A stretch of 64,000 nt of DNA from Fimbriimonadaceae bacterium (GCA_019694835.1 JAIBBE010000066.1:1-64000), one strand, 5' to 3'. Positions 13,081 through 23,779 are shown, counted from the first letter of the stretch. Notes: generated by a model from the sequence alone, not told the origin. Translations and numbers: made by a program.

Positions 13081-15081
13081 ATGGGTGTATTCCCGTCTTT
13101 ACTCGCGCTCGCATTACTCGGCCCTTTCCCTCCCAATCCGTCCCACTACAAGCAAGACGACTCAAGCCAATTGGTTGCGGCAATTCGTCGGCTTCAAGCC
13201 CATATTCAAGGAGATGCGCCGCTCGAGTCGTCCGATATCCAGGAGATCGCGTCTACGATCACCAGCGAGGCAGTTCATATTGCCGACAATGCTGACCCGG
13301 TCCGACGCGCTCTGAAGACCATCGAAGCCTACGAATCCAGTGCCGGGCCGCTGTTTTTGAACCCTGACACGCGGAACGGTTTCCCCCGAAAGGCCTCTAG
13401 CGGCCTGGAGGTTCACCGAGCGCTGTTCGCCCTGCAGCAGGCATTGCTCGACCATGCTTTCACGCCGGGCAACCTTGTCAAGTACAGGTCCCTGCTTGAA
13501 GGTGCCCCCTTCAAGACTTCAGCGTACTTCCCGGGACCTGTCGATGCCGCGCCGAATCCCAGCCAGTCGTACCGGGTCAAAATCAACGCCTCGCAACCGG
13601 CCGCATGGGGCAGTCCAGTCATGTTCGACGAAGATCCCGCCCGCCGTCCTACCGGGTGCTATCTGGCACCAGGTTCGTTCGCGACCGTAACGGTGCCCAA
13701 GGAGTTGGTCGGAAAGGGCTTTTCCATCCGGGTTGGAGCCCACTCATGGGACCTCAAGAACAAACCCGTCATCAAGCGTTTGGATCGGGTATCGCTGGTT
13801 TTTCCGATCGAAACAGCTGCGACACTCATCGCCAATCCACTTGGCGGAGGCATCTACATCGAAGTTCCACCCATGGCTAGTGCCGGACTAGTAGACGTGT
13901 CGATTAAGAATGTCGTCCGCTCGCCGTTTTTCTCATCTCGGGAATTCGACAAAACTTCATTGGCAAAGTGGCGGGACACAGAGCGCAAGCATCCGGGCCC
14001 TTGGGCCGACTTCGAATCGGATCGGTTTATGATGCAAGTGCCGACCAAATGGATATACGCGTTCGATGATCCAGCGACCTTGATGAAGGATTGGGATAAG
14101 GCACTTAACGTAGTTTCCGCGCTCTTCGGCTATCCAGAGGTTCGCCCCAAGTCCGTCCTCTATCTGCAGGTCGACGTCGTTCTGAGGGGTTCTGCTTTCT
14201 TCCCAGGCTATCCGCAATCTAATTTCTTGTACAGCCCGCACGCTCCCGAGAAGGGCTTGAGCGACCATTGGTTGCTCAAGGGACCGCAGTCGAACGGCGC
14301 TACGATCTTTCATGAACTTGGCCATGCCCAACTCTTTACAAAATTCCGAGGCGAAACCGAGGCTGCAGTCAACCTGCCCTATGTCGCCGTACTCAACAAA
14401 GCTTTTGGTGTCGATCTCGACTTGGCGTTCGGGAGATCCTTCGATAATGCGGCAATCTCCCTCGACCAAGCTGCGATTATGTGGATGGTCACCCAGAATT
14501 TTCGCGACGGAAAACCCATGGACATCTCGAACAGCGAGCAAAACGAAGTCCGGTACCAGCATAGGGGCTACGCCAAATATGTGGAGGTCGCAAAGCTCTT
14601 TGGATGGGAGACCCTTGAGAAGTTTTGGAGATCATTCCAACTCGACTACATGAAGGGCGAACGACTGAAAGACAGAAACGCCGATCCGACAGACAGTCGC
14701 ATTTTTCGCCTATCGAAACAAGCGGGTGTCGATTTGACGCCTTTGATTCACTTCTGGGGCGTGCATCCGGAGAAGCCAGCCGAACTTCGCAAGGCAATGG
14801 CTAACAACAAGCTTCGGTCGTCGGCCAAGATCTTTGACCGTCTTAAGCACTATATGGATCTGATTCCGATGAGCCGCGATGAGTTCGCAAAACATGCTTC
14901 TGCAATCTATCCGAAGGGCATCCGCAAGGGCCAGAATCCTAACTTCGGCGTTGGCTGGTACGAAGTCTGGCTGCAGAAGTACGATCGATCGCACGGTGAA
15001 TCCGCGAAAGCATCCCTACAAAAAATCATCTACACCTACTTCCCAGAGGGCCGCCCGGTGATTACGGATAGCACTTGGTAA
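13081..15081 (+). CDS. Secreted M60-like (enhancin-type) metallopeptidase
   Basis: A 666-residue protein with an N-terminal hydrophobic export signal (MGVFPSLLALALLGPFP). The middle part follows the M60-like layout: a beta-sandwich with TGCYLAPGS and NPLGGGIYIEVP, a WADFESDRFMMQVPT block, and the zinc motif HELGH at residues 411-415 with a downstream Glu in GETEAAVN. M60-like peptidases cut glycoproteins such as mucins. Here the protein is probably exported and used in scavenging (inference). The ATG at 13081 is preferred because it puts the signal peptide first; an in-frame start at 13057 adds eight residues. Confidence 0.8.
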   Translation: MGVFPSLLALALLGPFPPNPSHYKQDDSSQLVAAIRRLQAHIQGDAPLESSDIQEIASTITSEAVHIADNADPVRRALKTIEAYESSAGPLFLNPDTRNGFPRKASSGLEVHRALFALQQALLDHAFTPGNLVKYRSLLEGAPFKTSAYFPGPVDAAPNPSQSYRVKINASQPAAWGSPVMFDEDPARRPTGCYLAPGSFATVTVPKELVGKGFSIRVGAHSWDLKNKPVIKRLDRVSLVFPIETAATLIANPLGGGIYIEVPPMASAGLVDVSIKNVVRSPFFSSREFDKTSLAKWRDTERKHPGPWADFESDRFMMQVPTKWIYAFDDPATLMKDWDKALNVVSALFGYPEVRPKSVLYLQVDVVLRGSAFFPGYPQSNFLYSPHAPEKGLSDHWLLKGPQSNGATIFHELGHAQLFTKFRGETEAAVNLPYVAVLNKAFGVDLDLAFGRSFDNAAISLDQAAIMWMVTQNFRDGKPMDISNSEQNEVRYQHRGYAKYVEVAKLFGWETLEKFWRSFQLDYMKGERLKDRNADPTDSRIFRLSKQAGVDLTPLIHFWGVHPEKPAELRKAMANNKLRSSAKIFDRLKHYMDLIPMSRDEFAKHASAIYPKGIRKGQNPNFGVGWYEVWLQKYDRSHGESAKASLQKIIYTYFPEGRPVITDSTW

Positions 15082-15410
15082 TCTGCTTAACAACCAACGG
15101 AATTGGGTGTCCTTTATCGATACTCTTCGACTCAAATGGAGATTGACCCGACGCTCGCGGAGTTAGTGATGGAGGCAAGTGATCGCGGCTGCGAAATACC
15201 GTAGCAGGTGGAACTGGCTCGAAGGCGCTTGTGAACAAGATGATAGTGGAGGCGTTGGGGGAAGCGAGGTGCCCTATCGACAGGGGTATCCGTCTACATA
15301 CTCTTTGAATAGTTCAATACCCCACAAATGGTGGCACCTAAGAACGAGGTCAGGTCGGGCTCACCAGAACGACTTCAAACAGACCCGGTCTTGAATGGTA
15401 ACCTTCGCAA
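15082..15410. other. Intergenic stretch, no gene supported
   Basis: About 330 bases between the M60-like and DUF1549 genes. Only short open frames with unlikely composition occur. No clear terminator hairpin or tRNA was seen. It presumably holds the promoter of the downstream gene. Confidence 0.6.
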
Positions 15411-18400
15411 ATGAGGTCTTGCCGATATTGCCCCACAGTCCTAATCGGACTCAACGTGGTATGGATCGGCGCATTCGCCCTCGCTCCAACTGCGGTGCCG
15501 CGTCAAGAGGCCCCAATGGTGAGTTTTTCGCGTCAGATTTTGCCGCTCCTTTCCGACCGGTGCTTCACATGCCACGGCCCCGACGCTTCATCTCGCAAGG
15601 CCAACCTGCGACTCGACACCCCGGAGGGTGCTTTTGCCGATCGCGGGGGGCGGTGGCCGATCGTTCCTGGAAAACCCGAGGACAGTCTCGTGGTGCAGAG
15701 GATCACGGACCCCGATTCGCCGATGCCACCCCATACTTCAGGCAAGTCCCTCAGCGCCGAAGAGAAGCAGCTGATTACGCGGTGGATTTCCGAGGGGGCA
15801 AAGTACGGCAAACTCTGGTCATTCGAACCGTTGCCCGCAACGGTCGACATCCCAAAGGTCAAAGGAACGTGGCCACGAGACGACCTTGACCGGTTCATTT
15901 TGGATCGCGTCAATCAGGTCGGACTGAAGCCCACGAAGCCTGCCCCTCTGGAGAGATGGCTTCGACGCGTGACCCTCGATCTGACAGGTCTGCCTCCAAC
16001 AGATGCGGAAATCGTCGCCTTTGAGAAGGAGAAGGACTACGAGAAGGTGGTTGACCGACTGCTCTCCAGCCCCCGCTTTGGCGAACGCATGGCGGTGGAC
16101 TGGCTCGACGCAGCGAGATACTCCGACAGCTATGGCTACCAGTCCGACCTGCTCATGCCGACTTGGCCGTATCGGGACTGGGTGGTCAAGGCATTCAACG
16201 ACAACCTCCCTTACGACCAGTTTCTCACCGACCAGATCGCGGGCGATCTGTTGCCTGACGCGTCTCGCGACCAGATCCTCGCCACCGCGTTCAATCGCCT
16301 GCACCGCCAGTCCAATGAAGGCGGCTCAATTGCCCAAGAGTTCAAGACGGAGTATGCAGTTGACCGCGTGAGCACCTTTGGGACCGCCTTCCTCGGTCTG
16401 ACGCTCGGGTGCGCACGTTGCCACGATCACAAGTTCGATCCGATCACGCAGAAGGACTTCTATCAGCTTTACGCGTACTTCAACTCCATCAGCGAGTACG
16501 GCCTCATCCTGAGCACGGAGATCGTCCCGACCCCGTCACTCTTGCTCCCGACGCCGGAGCAGGAGCAGAGACTCAGCGAGCTCAAAGCACAGGTCGGTGC
16601 AGCCCACCGGACGCTGAGCGAAGCCGCGCAGATTTCGGGAGACCGATTCCGACTGTGGATCGCGTCTAAGCCTGAGGTTAAGACAATCCCAGGGCTCATC
16701 GGTCAGTTCGACCTGGATGCCTACACCGACAAATTTGCAAACCTGACCGGTGAAAAACCGATTGGGCATAAGATAGGAAATCCGACGATGGTAGATGGGG
16801 TCAAGGGAAAGGCCCTCGAACTGGATGGCGATAACGGACTCGTGATTCGGGGTCTGCCCGCAAAGGAACGATGGGAGCCATTCACGTGGTCCTTCTGGAT
16901 CAGCGATCCGCGCCAAACCGGCCCGGTGGTTTTGCTCCATCGGACCGGAGGCACCGACGTCGGATTCTGCGGCTTCGACTTGATGCTCGAAAACGGCTAT
17001 CTCACCGCCCGTGTGATGCGGCACTGGCCCGGCAACGCGGTCTCGATCAAGTCAACCGGTCAAATTCCCAAAGACAAGTGGTCGCACATCGGCTGGTCTT
17101 ACGACGGAAGCTCACGAGCGGCGGGCTTGAGGCTCTATCTGGACGGCAAACCGATGCCGACCACGGTTGTCGTCGACAAACTCTGGAAGAAAATCAATGC
17201 TTACGGCGACCTCGGACCGAGCGGAGGGGATTGGTCCTTTGGGCAACGCTTCCGTGATGCGGGATTCAAGGGCGGGAAGATCGATGAAGTTGCCTTCGCC
17301 AACCGCGCCTTGAGCGATATCGAGGTGGCCCAGCTCTTCGATGGCAAGTCGCTCACTGATCCCAAAGCGGACCTCCGAGACTTCTTTGTGGCCGCCGTGG
17401 ATCCTCAGGTAATCGCGGCTCGGGCCGCGCTCCAAAAGGCCCAACAGAATCTCACAGAATTCGAGGAAGGCATCCGCGAGATTTCGGTCATGGAGGAAGC
17501 AATGCCAGAAGTACCCGCCTATCTCCTCGCGAGAGGCGCGTACGATGCCCCCAAGGAAAGGGTGAGCCGGGGCGTCCCCGCATCCCTGCCCCCCCTGAAA
17601 TCCGGAAACACCGATAGGCTCGATTTGGCGAAGTGGGCAACGCAGCCCGACCACCCACTCACGGCACGAGTCGCGGTCAATCGCCTTTGGCAGATGATCT
17701 TCGGGGTCGGCATCGTGGAGACCAGCGACAACTTCGGCATGCAGGGTTCTCAGCCCTCACATCAAGAACTGCTCGACTTCCTCGCGAGGCGCTTCGTCAA
17801 CGAAGGATGGGATGTGAAGAAGACGCTCAAGCACATCGTGCTATCGGCGACCTATCGCCAGGATTCAGTACGCCCCAAGAACAGCACAGCGTCGCAGATC
17901 GATCCGCTCAATCGGCTGTACTCTCGCGGCCCGAGCAACCGGCTCACGGCGGAAATGATCCGTGATACGGCTCTCGCAGCGTCAGGCCTTCTCAATCAGA
18001 AGCAGGGTGGTCCCCCAGTCAATGCCTATCAGCCTGCGGGAATCTGGACCGAGAACAACTCAATGACTCCCGGCTTCGTTCAGAGCACCGGCACCGATCT
18101 TTACCGACGCAGTCTCTATTCGACGTGGAAGCGAACGACCCCCGTGCCGAGCATGATGATGTTCGACGCGACTTCCCGGGAAGCATGCTCAATGCGACGG
18201 CCATCCACGAACACACCCTTGCAGGCGCTCGTGCTCCTGAACGACATTCAATTCGTTGAAGCCGCCCGCGTATTGGCTGAGAAAACACTCGAACAAAACA
18301 AGGGGTTTGATTTCGCGTTTCTTCGGCTAGCCGGGCGCAAGGCAACTGCCGCCGAGACCGCCGTGTTGAGACGAACCTTGAAGGAGCAACGCGAGGTGTT

Positions 18401-18545
18401 CGCTCAAGACCCTTCGGCGGCCGCGAAGTTGATCGCAGTAGGTGCCTCAAAAGCGAACCCTGCTTTGAACGCCGTCGAACTCGCCGCGATGACCGTCGTC
18501 GTCCAGACGATTCTCAACTCAGACGCCGTGATTTGGAAGAGGTAG
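15411..18545 (+). CDS. PSCyt1/DUF1549/LamG/DUF1553 cytochrome protein
   Basis: A 1044-residue exported protein of the planctomycete cytochrome family. It has a signal peptide (residues 1-30), a haem-binding CFTCHGP near residue 51, a DUF1549 region containing MAVDWLDAARYSDSYGYQ, and a LamG-type concanavalin domain around residues 440-640. The C-terminal DUF1553 region contains NRLWQMIFGVGIV and SATYRQD. These proteins are usually cotranscribed with a DUF1501 protein and are thought to act on external polymers, though the chemistry is unproven. Here the DUF1501 gene lies about 5 kb downstream, with three other genes between. Confidence 0.93.
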   Translation: MRSCRYCPTVLIGLNVVWIGAFALAPTAVPRQEAPMVSFSRQILPLLSDRCFTCHGPDASSRKANLRLDTPEGAFADRGGRWPIVPGKPEDSLVVQRITDPDSPMPPHTSGKSLSAEEKQLITRWISEGAKYGKLWSFEPLPATVDIPKVKGTWPRDDLDRFILDRVNQVGLKPTKPAPLERWLRRVTLDLTGLPPTDAEIVAFEKEKDYEKVVDRLLSSPRFGERMAVDWLDAARYSDSYGYQSDLLMPTWPYRDWVVKAFNDNLPYDQFLTDQIAGDLLPDASRDQILATAFNRLHRQSNEGGSIAQEFKTEYAVDRVSTFGTAFLGLTLGCARCHDHKFDPITQKDFYQLYAYFNSISEYGLILSTEIVPTPSLLLPTPEQEQRLSELKAQVGAAHRTLSEAAQISGDRFRLWIASKPEVKTIPGLIGQFDLDAYTDKFANLTGEKPIGHKIGNPTMVDGVKGKALELDGDNGLVIRGLPAKERWEPFTWSFWISDPRQTGPVVLLHRTGGTDVGFCGFDLMLENGYLTARVMRHWPGNAVSIKSTGQIPKDKWSHIGWSYDGSSRAAGLRLYLDGKPMPTTVVVDKLWKKINAYGDLGPSGGDWSFGQRFRDAGFKGGKIDEVAFANRALSDIEVAQLFDGKSLTDPKADLRDFFVAAVDPQVIAARAALQKAQQNLTEFEEGIREISVMEEAMPEVPAYLLARGAYDAPKERVSRGVPASLPPLKSGNTDRLDLAKWATQPDHPLTARVAVNRLWQMIFGVGIVETSDNFGMQGSQPSHQELLDFLARRFVNEGWDVKKTLKHIVLSATYRQDSVRPKNSTASQIDPLNRLYSRGPSNRLTAEMIRDTALAASGLLNQKQGGPPVNAYQPAGIWTENNSMTPGFVQSTGTDLYRRSLYSTWKRTTPVPSMMMFDATSREACSMRRPSTNTPLQALVLLNDIQFVEAARVLAEKTLEQNKGFDFAFLRLAGRKATAAETAVLRRTLKEQREVFAQDPSAAAKLIAVGASKANPALNAVELAAMTVVVQTILNSDAVIWKR

Positions 18546-18547
18546 CG

Positions 18548-19489
18548 GTGACTGCCTCCCTGTCGATCATTGCCCAGACTGGCGAGGACTTCAGTGATTT
18601 CGCACCCTATGTGGCATCGATCAACGACGATGGGATCGTGGCGTTCCAGGCGACCTTGGCGTCGGGCGGCTCAGGAGTGTTCACGGGAAACGGCGTAGAG
18701 AGAAAGAAGATTGTCGAGACGGGAGACTTCGGGATTACAAAGGTCATTAGTCATCCGGATATCAACAACGAGGGGTCGGTGTGCTTCTACGCGAACATGG
18801 AAGCAGGGTGCGAATCGGCTTTGCTTAGCCGAGGTGGCGAGGTAACCGCAGTGAGAACCGGAGTCGGTCCACTCGGACCAACCATGAACCAGGCCGGAAC
18901 GGTCGCCTACCGTGCCACCCTATCTTCGGGCGAGAGTGCGATCTTTGCAGGGGATTTCGAAGTCGCGAGGTCGGGCGAGCGCTTCATGGGCTTTCACGGT
19001 CTGCTCGTCATCAATGAACAGGGCTTGGTCGCCTTCCGTGCCGATCTGGCCAACGGCAGCGAGGGCATCTATGTATGGGATCGGGGCAAACTGGAGACCA
19101 TCGCCGAAACCGGCGGCGCCCTCTCTGCCCTCGGCCGCTTCCCGATGATCGACGACAACGGCAGGGTCGCCTTTGTGGCCGAGCTGCGGCAGGGCGGTTC
19201 CGCAGTCGTCACTTCGACCGAAGGAAGAATCACGATCGCGGATTTTGAGAGCATCCGAGGAGTCTTAATCAGCGAAAGTGGAGACCTTATCATCTACGCC
19301 ACTCCACCGGATGGAAATCTTGGAATCTACCGCCACGAAGCGAGGATTCTTGGAGTTGGTGACGAAGTGTTCGAATCCACCGTTTCGGAGTTTGCCTTAA
19401 ACCCGGTCTCCATCAACCGCAAGGGCCAGCTTGCGATCCGGACGAAACTCACCGACGGTCGACAGTTCATCCTTCGCGCGGATTCGTAG
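18548..19489 (+). CDS. NxxGxVAF-repeat protein
   Basis: A 313-residue protein built of about five to seven tandem blade-like repeats carrying the choice-of-anchor NxxGxVAF consensus: INDDGIVAFQA, INNEGSVCFYA, MNQAGTVAYRA, INEQGLVAFRA and IDDNGRVAFVA. The function of such proteins is unknown; the repeats probably form a beta-propeller-like surface. The GTG at 18548, three bases after the upstream stop and preceded by AGAGG, is the likely start. An ATG at 18533 inside the previous gene also opens the frame. No export signal is seen, which is odd for this family. Confidence 0.75.
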   Translation: MTASLSIIAQTGEDFSDFAPYVASINDDGIVAFQATLASGGSGVFTGNGVERKKIVETGDFGITKVISHPDINNEGSVCFYANMEAGCESALLSRGGEVTAVRTGVGPLGPTMNQAGTVAYRATLSSGESAIFAGDFEVARSGERFMGFHGLLVINEQGLVAFRADLANGSEGIYVWDRGKLETIAETGGALSALGRFPMIDDNGRVAFVAELRQGGSAVVTSTEGRITIADFESIRGVLISESGDLIIYATPPDGNLGIYRHEARILGVGDEVFESTVSEFALNPVSINRKGQLAIRTKLTDGRQFILRADS

Positions 19490-19624
19490 TCGGCTAGTTC
19501 GGCGAACGAAGGTCCAGCCGACGGAACCGAGTCTTAATCCCAATTTCCGACCCCATTTAAGACCTGCTTAAGACCCCCCTGGCTATCCTCCTGATATCGG
19601 CGCACGACGCCATTCGGAGGAATC

Positions 19625-21622
19625 ATGAATCGGATGCTCATTCTCGCCTCGTCAACCCTCGCCCTGGTTCTAGGCAGTTTCTACCTCACCACCCGGGCCG
19701 AATCCCAACCCACGGCAAAGGGCATCGTCACCCTTCAGCCCACCACCCCTGGTACCCCCCAGACCGGGCACAGCAACATCAGCGGCACATCAGAGGCGGG
19801 ACAGTTTGTGGGCGGAGGAGCCGGGCTCACCGGGCTCAATGCAAGCAACATCGCTTCTGGCACGCTTGCCGATGCCAGGCTCAGCAGCAACGTGGCGCGC
19901 CTCAATGTAGTCCAGGGCTTCACGGGGGCGAACACCTTCACCAATCCCCTCAATTCGTTTGCAGGTAATGGGGCCCTGCTCACCAATCTCAATGCCAGCA
20001 ACGTCACTACGGGCACCCTTGCCGATACCCGCTTGAGTACAAACGTGGGACTGCTTTCGGGTATCCAGACCTTCACCGGGGCCAAGACCTTCTCCAACAC
20101 TCTGAACTCGTTCACGGGGAATGGCTCCGGACTGACGAACATTCCGTGGTCCGGGATCACGGGAGCTCCCGCATTTGGCCAGTTGGGTGCTGCCAACACC
20201 TGGACGGCAGCGAACACCTTCTCCTCAACCAGCAATGTCTTCGTGGGCAATGGAGCCGGACTCTACGGAATTCCGGCTAACACCCTGGGCGGCACACCAA
20301 CCTACTTGGCGGCCAACCAAACTTGGACCGGGGAGAACCAGTTTCCAAATCCCGGGAACGTCTTTGTCGGCAACGGCTCAGGACTGACCTTGCTCAATGC
20401 CAGCAACATCATCAACGGTACGCTGGCGGACACGCTGCTCAGTTCAAATGTTGCTCTTCTGAATCGGTCGCAGACCTTTACAAGCACAAATATCTTCCAG
20501 TCCACGACTCACTTTCAAGGAAACGTAGGAATTGGCGTTGCGGCCGGATCGGCCCCACTTTCGTTCTCCGCCGGTGTCGGAAACAAGATCGGATTTGGCA
20601 GTGGGAACGGCATTGCGATGGCCAGTAATTCCATGCAGATTTTCGGCGCAGCGATCGACTTTGGATACAAACCCGGCGGCAACAACTTCATCTCGCGAAT
20701 GCTCTTGAATAGCAACGGACTTACGTTGGCGGGTGAGCTTCAGACAAGCACGTTCAAGATGACCAACGGTGCTGCAGCCAGTACCGTGTTGCTCGGAGAC
20801 AGTACCGGAGAGGCGACCTGGGGACAGGTTACCTTCCAACAACTGGCCTCCGATCCCAACTCACTGGAGAAGGTGACCGGCGGCAACTTCAGCATTGTCA
20901 ATGGCGGAATGCTCGGGGGATGGGGGAACGGTATCACTCTCCAGAAAGGTGGCGCATCTCCGGGTACTACGATCACCCTCGATCCAAGTTCATCGACCGA
21001 GGCTGGACTCGTCTTTGTTCGGGGCTACAACGGATTTGCCAACGTAGTCTTGACGTCCACTACCTCTGGCAACCGAGGACATGCTGGCGTCTACGACGCA
21101 AACGGATCGACGGCTGCCTATATGTATGTTGACGATGACTCGCGGGGTCGCATCGTGGCGGAAGCCAAGAACTTCGTCGTGCCCGATCCGCGCGATCCTG
21201 AGTTCAACCTGGTCTATGCATGCGTGGAGGGTCCGGAAGCCGCTATGTACACCCGAGGAACGGGACAGCTCGTAAACGGGAGAGCCGTGCTTGAATTGCC
21301 CGACCACTTTGAAGTAATGGCCGTGATGCCATCCGCAACCGTGTTAGTCACTCCTCTTGGAGATTGCAATGGCCTCTTCGTGACCAAAGCCGACGGACAA
21401 GTCACGGTGAAGGAGTTCGGTGGAGGTCGCTCGAATGTAGCGTTCGATTGGGAGATTAAGGTCGTTCGCAAGGGCTATGAAGATTACAAGGTGCGTGAGC
21501 ATTGGACCGTCTCACGCCCCGAGGGTGACCTGGCCCAGCAGTGGCACGCTCGCCTAAAGACCATCGCCGAAAGACAAGCCAAGGACCAGGCCAAGGCTAG
21601 AGTGCGGGGAAACAACCGATAA
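19625..21622 (+). CDS. Secreted tail-fibre-like repeat protein, paralogue 1
   Basis: A 665-residue exported protein with a strong ribosome site (GGAGGAATC) and signal peptide (MNRMLILASSTLALVLGS). Residues 40-300 hold repeats of roughly 38 residues with GNGSGLTNL, NASNIASGTLADARLS and FTGANTFTN, typical of beta-helical phage tail-fibre and bacterial surface stalk proteins. The C-terminal domain begins at NFVVPDPRDPEFNLVYACVEGPEAAMY and resembles S74/endosialidase-chaperone-associated ends. It shares this C-terminus and repeat plan with the next gene, so they are a tandem duplication. It probably forms a trimeric surface fibre (inference). Confidence 0.8.
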   Translation: MNRMLILASSTLALVLGSFYLTTRAESQPTAKGIVTLQPTTPGTPQTGHSNISGTSEAGQFVGGGAGLTGLNASNIASGTLADARLSSNVARLNVVQGFTGANTFTNPLNSFAGNGALLTNLNASNVTTGTLADTRLSTNVGLLSGIQTFTGAKTFSNTLNSFTGNGSGLTNIPWSGITGAPAFGQLGAANTWTAANTFSSTSNVFVGNGAGLYGIPANTLGGTPTYLAANQTWTGENQFPNPGNVFVGNGSGLTLLNASNIINGTLADTLLSSNVALLNRSQTFTSTNIFQSTTHFQGNVGIGVAAGSAPLSFSAGVGNKIGFGSGNGIAMASNSMQIFGAAIDFGYKPGGNNFISRMLLNSNGLTLAGELQTSTFKMTNGAAASTVLLGDSTGEATWGQVTFQQLASDPNSLEKVTGGNFSIVNGGMLGGWGNGITLQKGGASPGTTITLDPSSSTEAGLVFVRGYNGFANVVLTSTTSGNRGHAGVYDANGSTAAYMYVDDDSRGRIVAEAKNFVVPDPRDPEFNLVYACVEGPEAAMYTRGTGQLVNGRAVLELPDHFEVMAVMPSATVLVTPLGDCNGLFVTKADGQVTVKEFGGGRSNVAFDWEIKVVRKGYEDYKVREHWTVSRPEGDLAQQWHARLKTIAERQAKDQAKARVRGNNR

Positions 21623-21656
21623 GCGAACTTTGGTGTCGCCATTAGGAGCACAAACC

Positions 21657-23663
21657 ATGAAAACAACTCAAAGACTCGCACTTGCCGTGGCCCTTTCGGC
21701 AACCGCCGCCGGCACCCTCATCATTACGCAACCCGCAGTTGCTCAAGTGATCCGTGCCATGGTGGATCTTCAACCATCCTCCCCGGGCACTGTTCAAACC
21801 GGTAACGTCAATCTCACGGGAACGCAGGCAGCTGGACAATTCGCGGGCGGCGCAAGCGGCGTCAGCAACCTTAGCGCCAGTTCGATTACAACGGGCACAC
21901 TGAGTACCACCCGCCTCTCATCGAACGTCATGAGATTGGATACTGATCAGCTCCACAGCCAGCAACACTTGTTCCCCAACATGTCCAACTCGCTCAGCGG
22001 TAACGGCAGCGCATTGGATCTTAGCGCCACGGGAATTTCTTCGGGAACTCTATCCTTTGGGAGGATGTCGAGCAATGTGCTCTCCACGGACAGTTCTCAG
22101 ACTCTGGCCGGACGCAAGACCTTTTCGAACGCCGGGAACCAGTTTATCGGCAGCGGAATCGGATTGACAAACATTCCCTGGTCGAGCGTTACTGGAGCAC
22201 CTGCCTTTGGACAAATTGGGGTCACGAATACGTGGACTGCTGCGAACCAGTTCACCAACTCAGCCAACTCATTTTCTGGAAACGGGACGCAGATTACGGG
22301 CGTTCCCTGGAGCGGCGTTGTGCTAACGTCCATCTTTTATGCAGACCAACGTGACTGGTCTGGTGCCAATACGTTCACCAATGCAAACAACACGTTTGTC
22401 GGCCGTGGAGATGGCTTGTCTGCTTTGAATGCAAGTAGCTTCGCATCGGGGGCGCTGAGCGACAGTCTGCTGACTTCGAATGCCGCTCGGCTAAGTGGTG
22501 TCAACTTCTGGACTAATTCCCTCGCCTTCTCACAAGGTGCGACGCTCACGGGATCAGTTGGCATCGTGGATGGATATACCGGAGAATTCCCACTCGCGAT
22601 TGGCGGAATAGGGGGCCAGAGTATCAGACTTGGAAGCACCTCGGGCCTTGATCACACGATTAACAGCGATACCAGTCGGTTGGCATTTTCGTCAGCTCAG
22701 AGCAGTTCCATAATGGTGTTTGGTGATGCGTATCCAGTCGTCAATGAGTGGGCGCGGCTGCGAAGCGCGGGTCTGCTGGTCGATCAAAAGACAACCACAC
22801 ACCGCGCAAGAATCGACGATGCCAACGGGGCCAACGGATCAGCAATGCTTGGAAATGGCAACGGCACTGGCACCTGGGGTCAAATCGGCAGCGACCGCTT
22901 GGCCAGTAGCACGGGCAGCCTGTTGCGAGTAACGGGAGGTGCCTTCAGTGGGGGCGCAAACTTCTCTGGACAAATCGATAAGGACATCACCTTTTTCAAA
23001 GGTGATGGGACAGCCACTATTCAACTCGATGCATCGACTCTCACCGAAGCGGGCCGCATTGTAGTGCACGGCTACAATGGAAATGCGAACAGTGTTCTCT
23101 CATCCGTTTCTGGCAACGGCAATTACGGATACATGTCCGTTAACGACGGTAGTGGAGCCAATGCCGCGACAATGCTCTATGTTTGGAATACTAACGGATA
23201 CTATAACGGGGTCCTTCAGGCCGACATCAAGAACTTCTCCGTCCCTGATCCCCGCGATTCAGAGTACAACTTAGTCTACGCCGCGATGGAAGGCCCTGAA
23301 GCCGCCATGTACGATCGAGGTTCCGCCCAGCTCGTAAACGGACAAGCTGTCATCCAGTTACCCGACCACTTTCGCTCGCTTGCAAACCTGGATACCATGA
23401 CCGTGCAGCTCACCGCCACCGGTGAAGTCCGGGGCCTCTATGCGACAAAGGTCAATGGGGAAATCCTCGTGAAAGAGCTTCGCGGAGGGCAGTCAATCGT
23501 GAGCTTTGATTGGGAGGTGAAGGCAGTGAGAAAGGGCTTTGAAGGACACGAAGTGCGGCAGCACTGGACCAAAGTGCGGCCCGAGGGCGACGAAGCTGAG
23601 CAGTGGCAAGCACGGCTTGAGTCGATCGCGGCCAAGCGCAGCCGCAACAGCCGCCAGCCCTGA
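21657..23663 (+). CDS. Secreted tail-fibre-like repeat protein, paralogue 2
   Basis: A 668-residue paralogue of the upstream gene with signal peptide (TTQRLALAVALSATAAGTL), the same GNGSGLT/SGTLS..RLSSNV repeats and the same C-terminal block NFSVPDPRDSEYNLVYAAMEGPEAAMY. The start at 21657 follows AGGAGCACAAACC; a longer frame to 21630 lacks support. The two paralogues have diverged strongly in the middle, while the first 60 and last 180 residues are conserved. That pattern fits recognition or adhesion fibres. Confidence 0.8.
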   Translation: MKTTQRLALAVALSATAAGTLIITQPAVAQVIRAMVDLQPSSPGTVQTGNVNLTGTQAAGQFAGGASGVSNLSASSITTGTLSTTRLSSNVMRLDTDQLHSQQHLFPNMSNSLSGNGSALDLSATGISSGTLSFGRMSSNVLSTDSSQTLAGRKTFSNAGNQFIGSGIGLTNIPWSSVTGAPAFGQIGVTNTWTAANQFTNSANSFSGNGTQITGVPWSGVVLTSIFYADQRDWSGANTFTNANNTFVGRGDGLSALNASSFASGALSDSLLTSNAARLSGVNFWTNSLAFSQGATLTGSVGIVDGYTGEFPLAIGGIGGQSIRLGSTSGLDHTINSDTSRLAFSSAQSSSIMVFGDAYPVVNEWARLRSAGLLVDQKTTTHRARIDDANGANGSAMLGNGNGTGTWGQIGSDRLASSTGSLLRVTGGAFSGGANFSGQIDKDITFFKGDGTATIQLDASTLTEAGRIVVHGYNGNANSVLSSVSGNGNYGYMSVNDGSGANAATMLYVWNTNGYYNGVLQADIKNFSVPDPRDSEYNLVYAAMEGPEAAMYDRGSAQLVNGQAVIQLPDHFRSLANLDTMTVQLTATGEVRGLYATKVNGEILVKELRGGQSIVSFDWEVKAVRKGFEGHEVRQHWTKVRPEGDEAEQWQARLESIAAKRSRNSRQP

Positions 23664-23672
23664 GTCATCAGC

Positions 23673-23699
23673 GCCTCCTACCGAAGTTCGGTAGGAGGC
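23673..23699 (+). terminator. Strong hairpin after the fibre genes
   Basis: A perfect 12-bp stem (GCCTCCTACCGA paired with its complement) with a three-base loop lies nine bases after the stop. No long T-run follows, so it may act as an imperfect terminator or an mRNA-stabilising hairpin. Confidence 0.6.
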
Positions 23700-23779
23700 T
23701 ACTGTATGGCGAACTGCCAGCTGTCCTTCCACGGGGTCGCTTCGCTCAGACTCCGCAAAACCTTGTAGACTTAGACACC

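Noticed and set aside
12755..13183. 142-codon minus-strand frame upstream of the M60-like gene
   Set aside because: Arg-rich with no motif, and it overlaps both the 12881 gene and the M60-like gene start.
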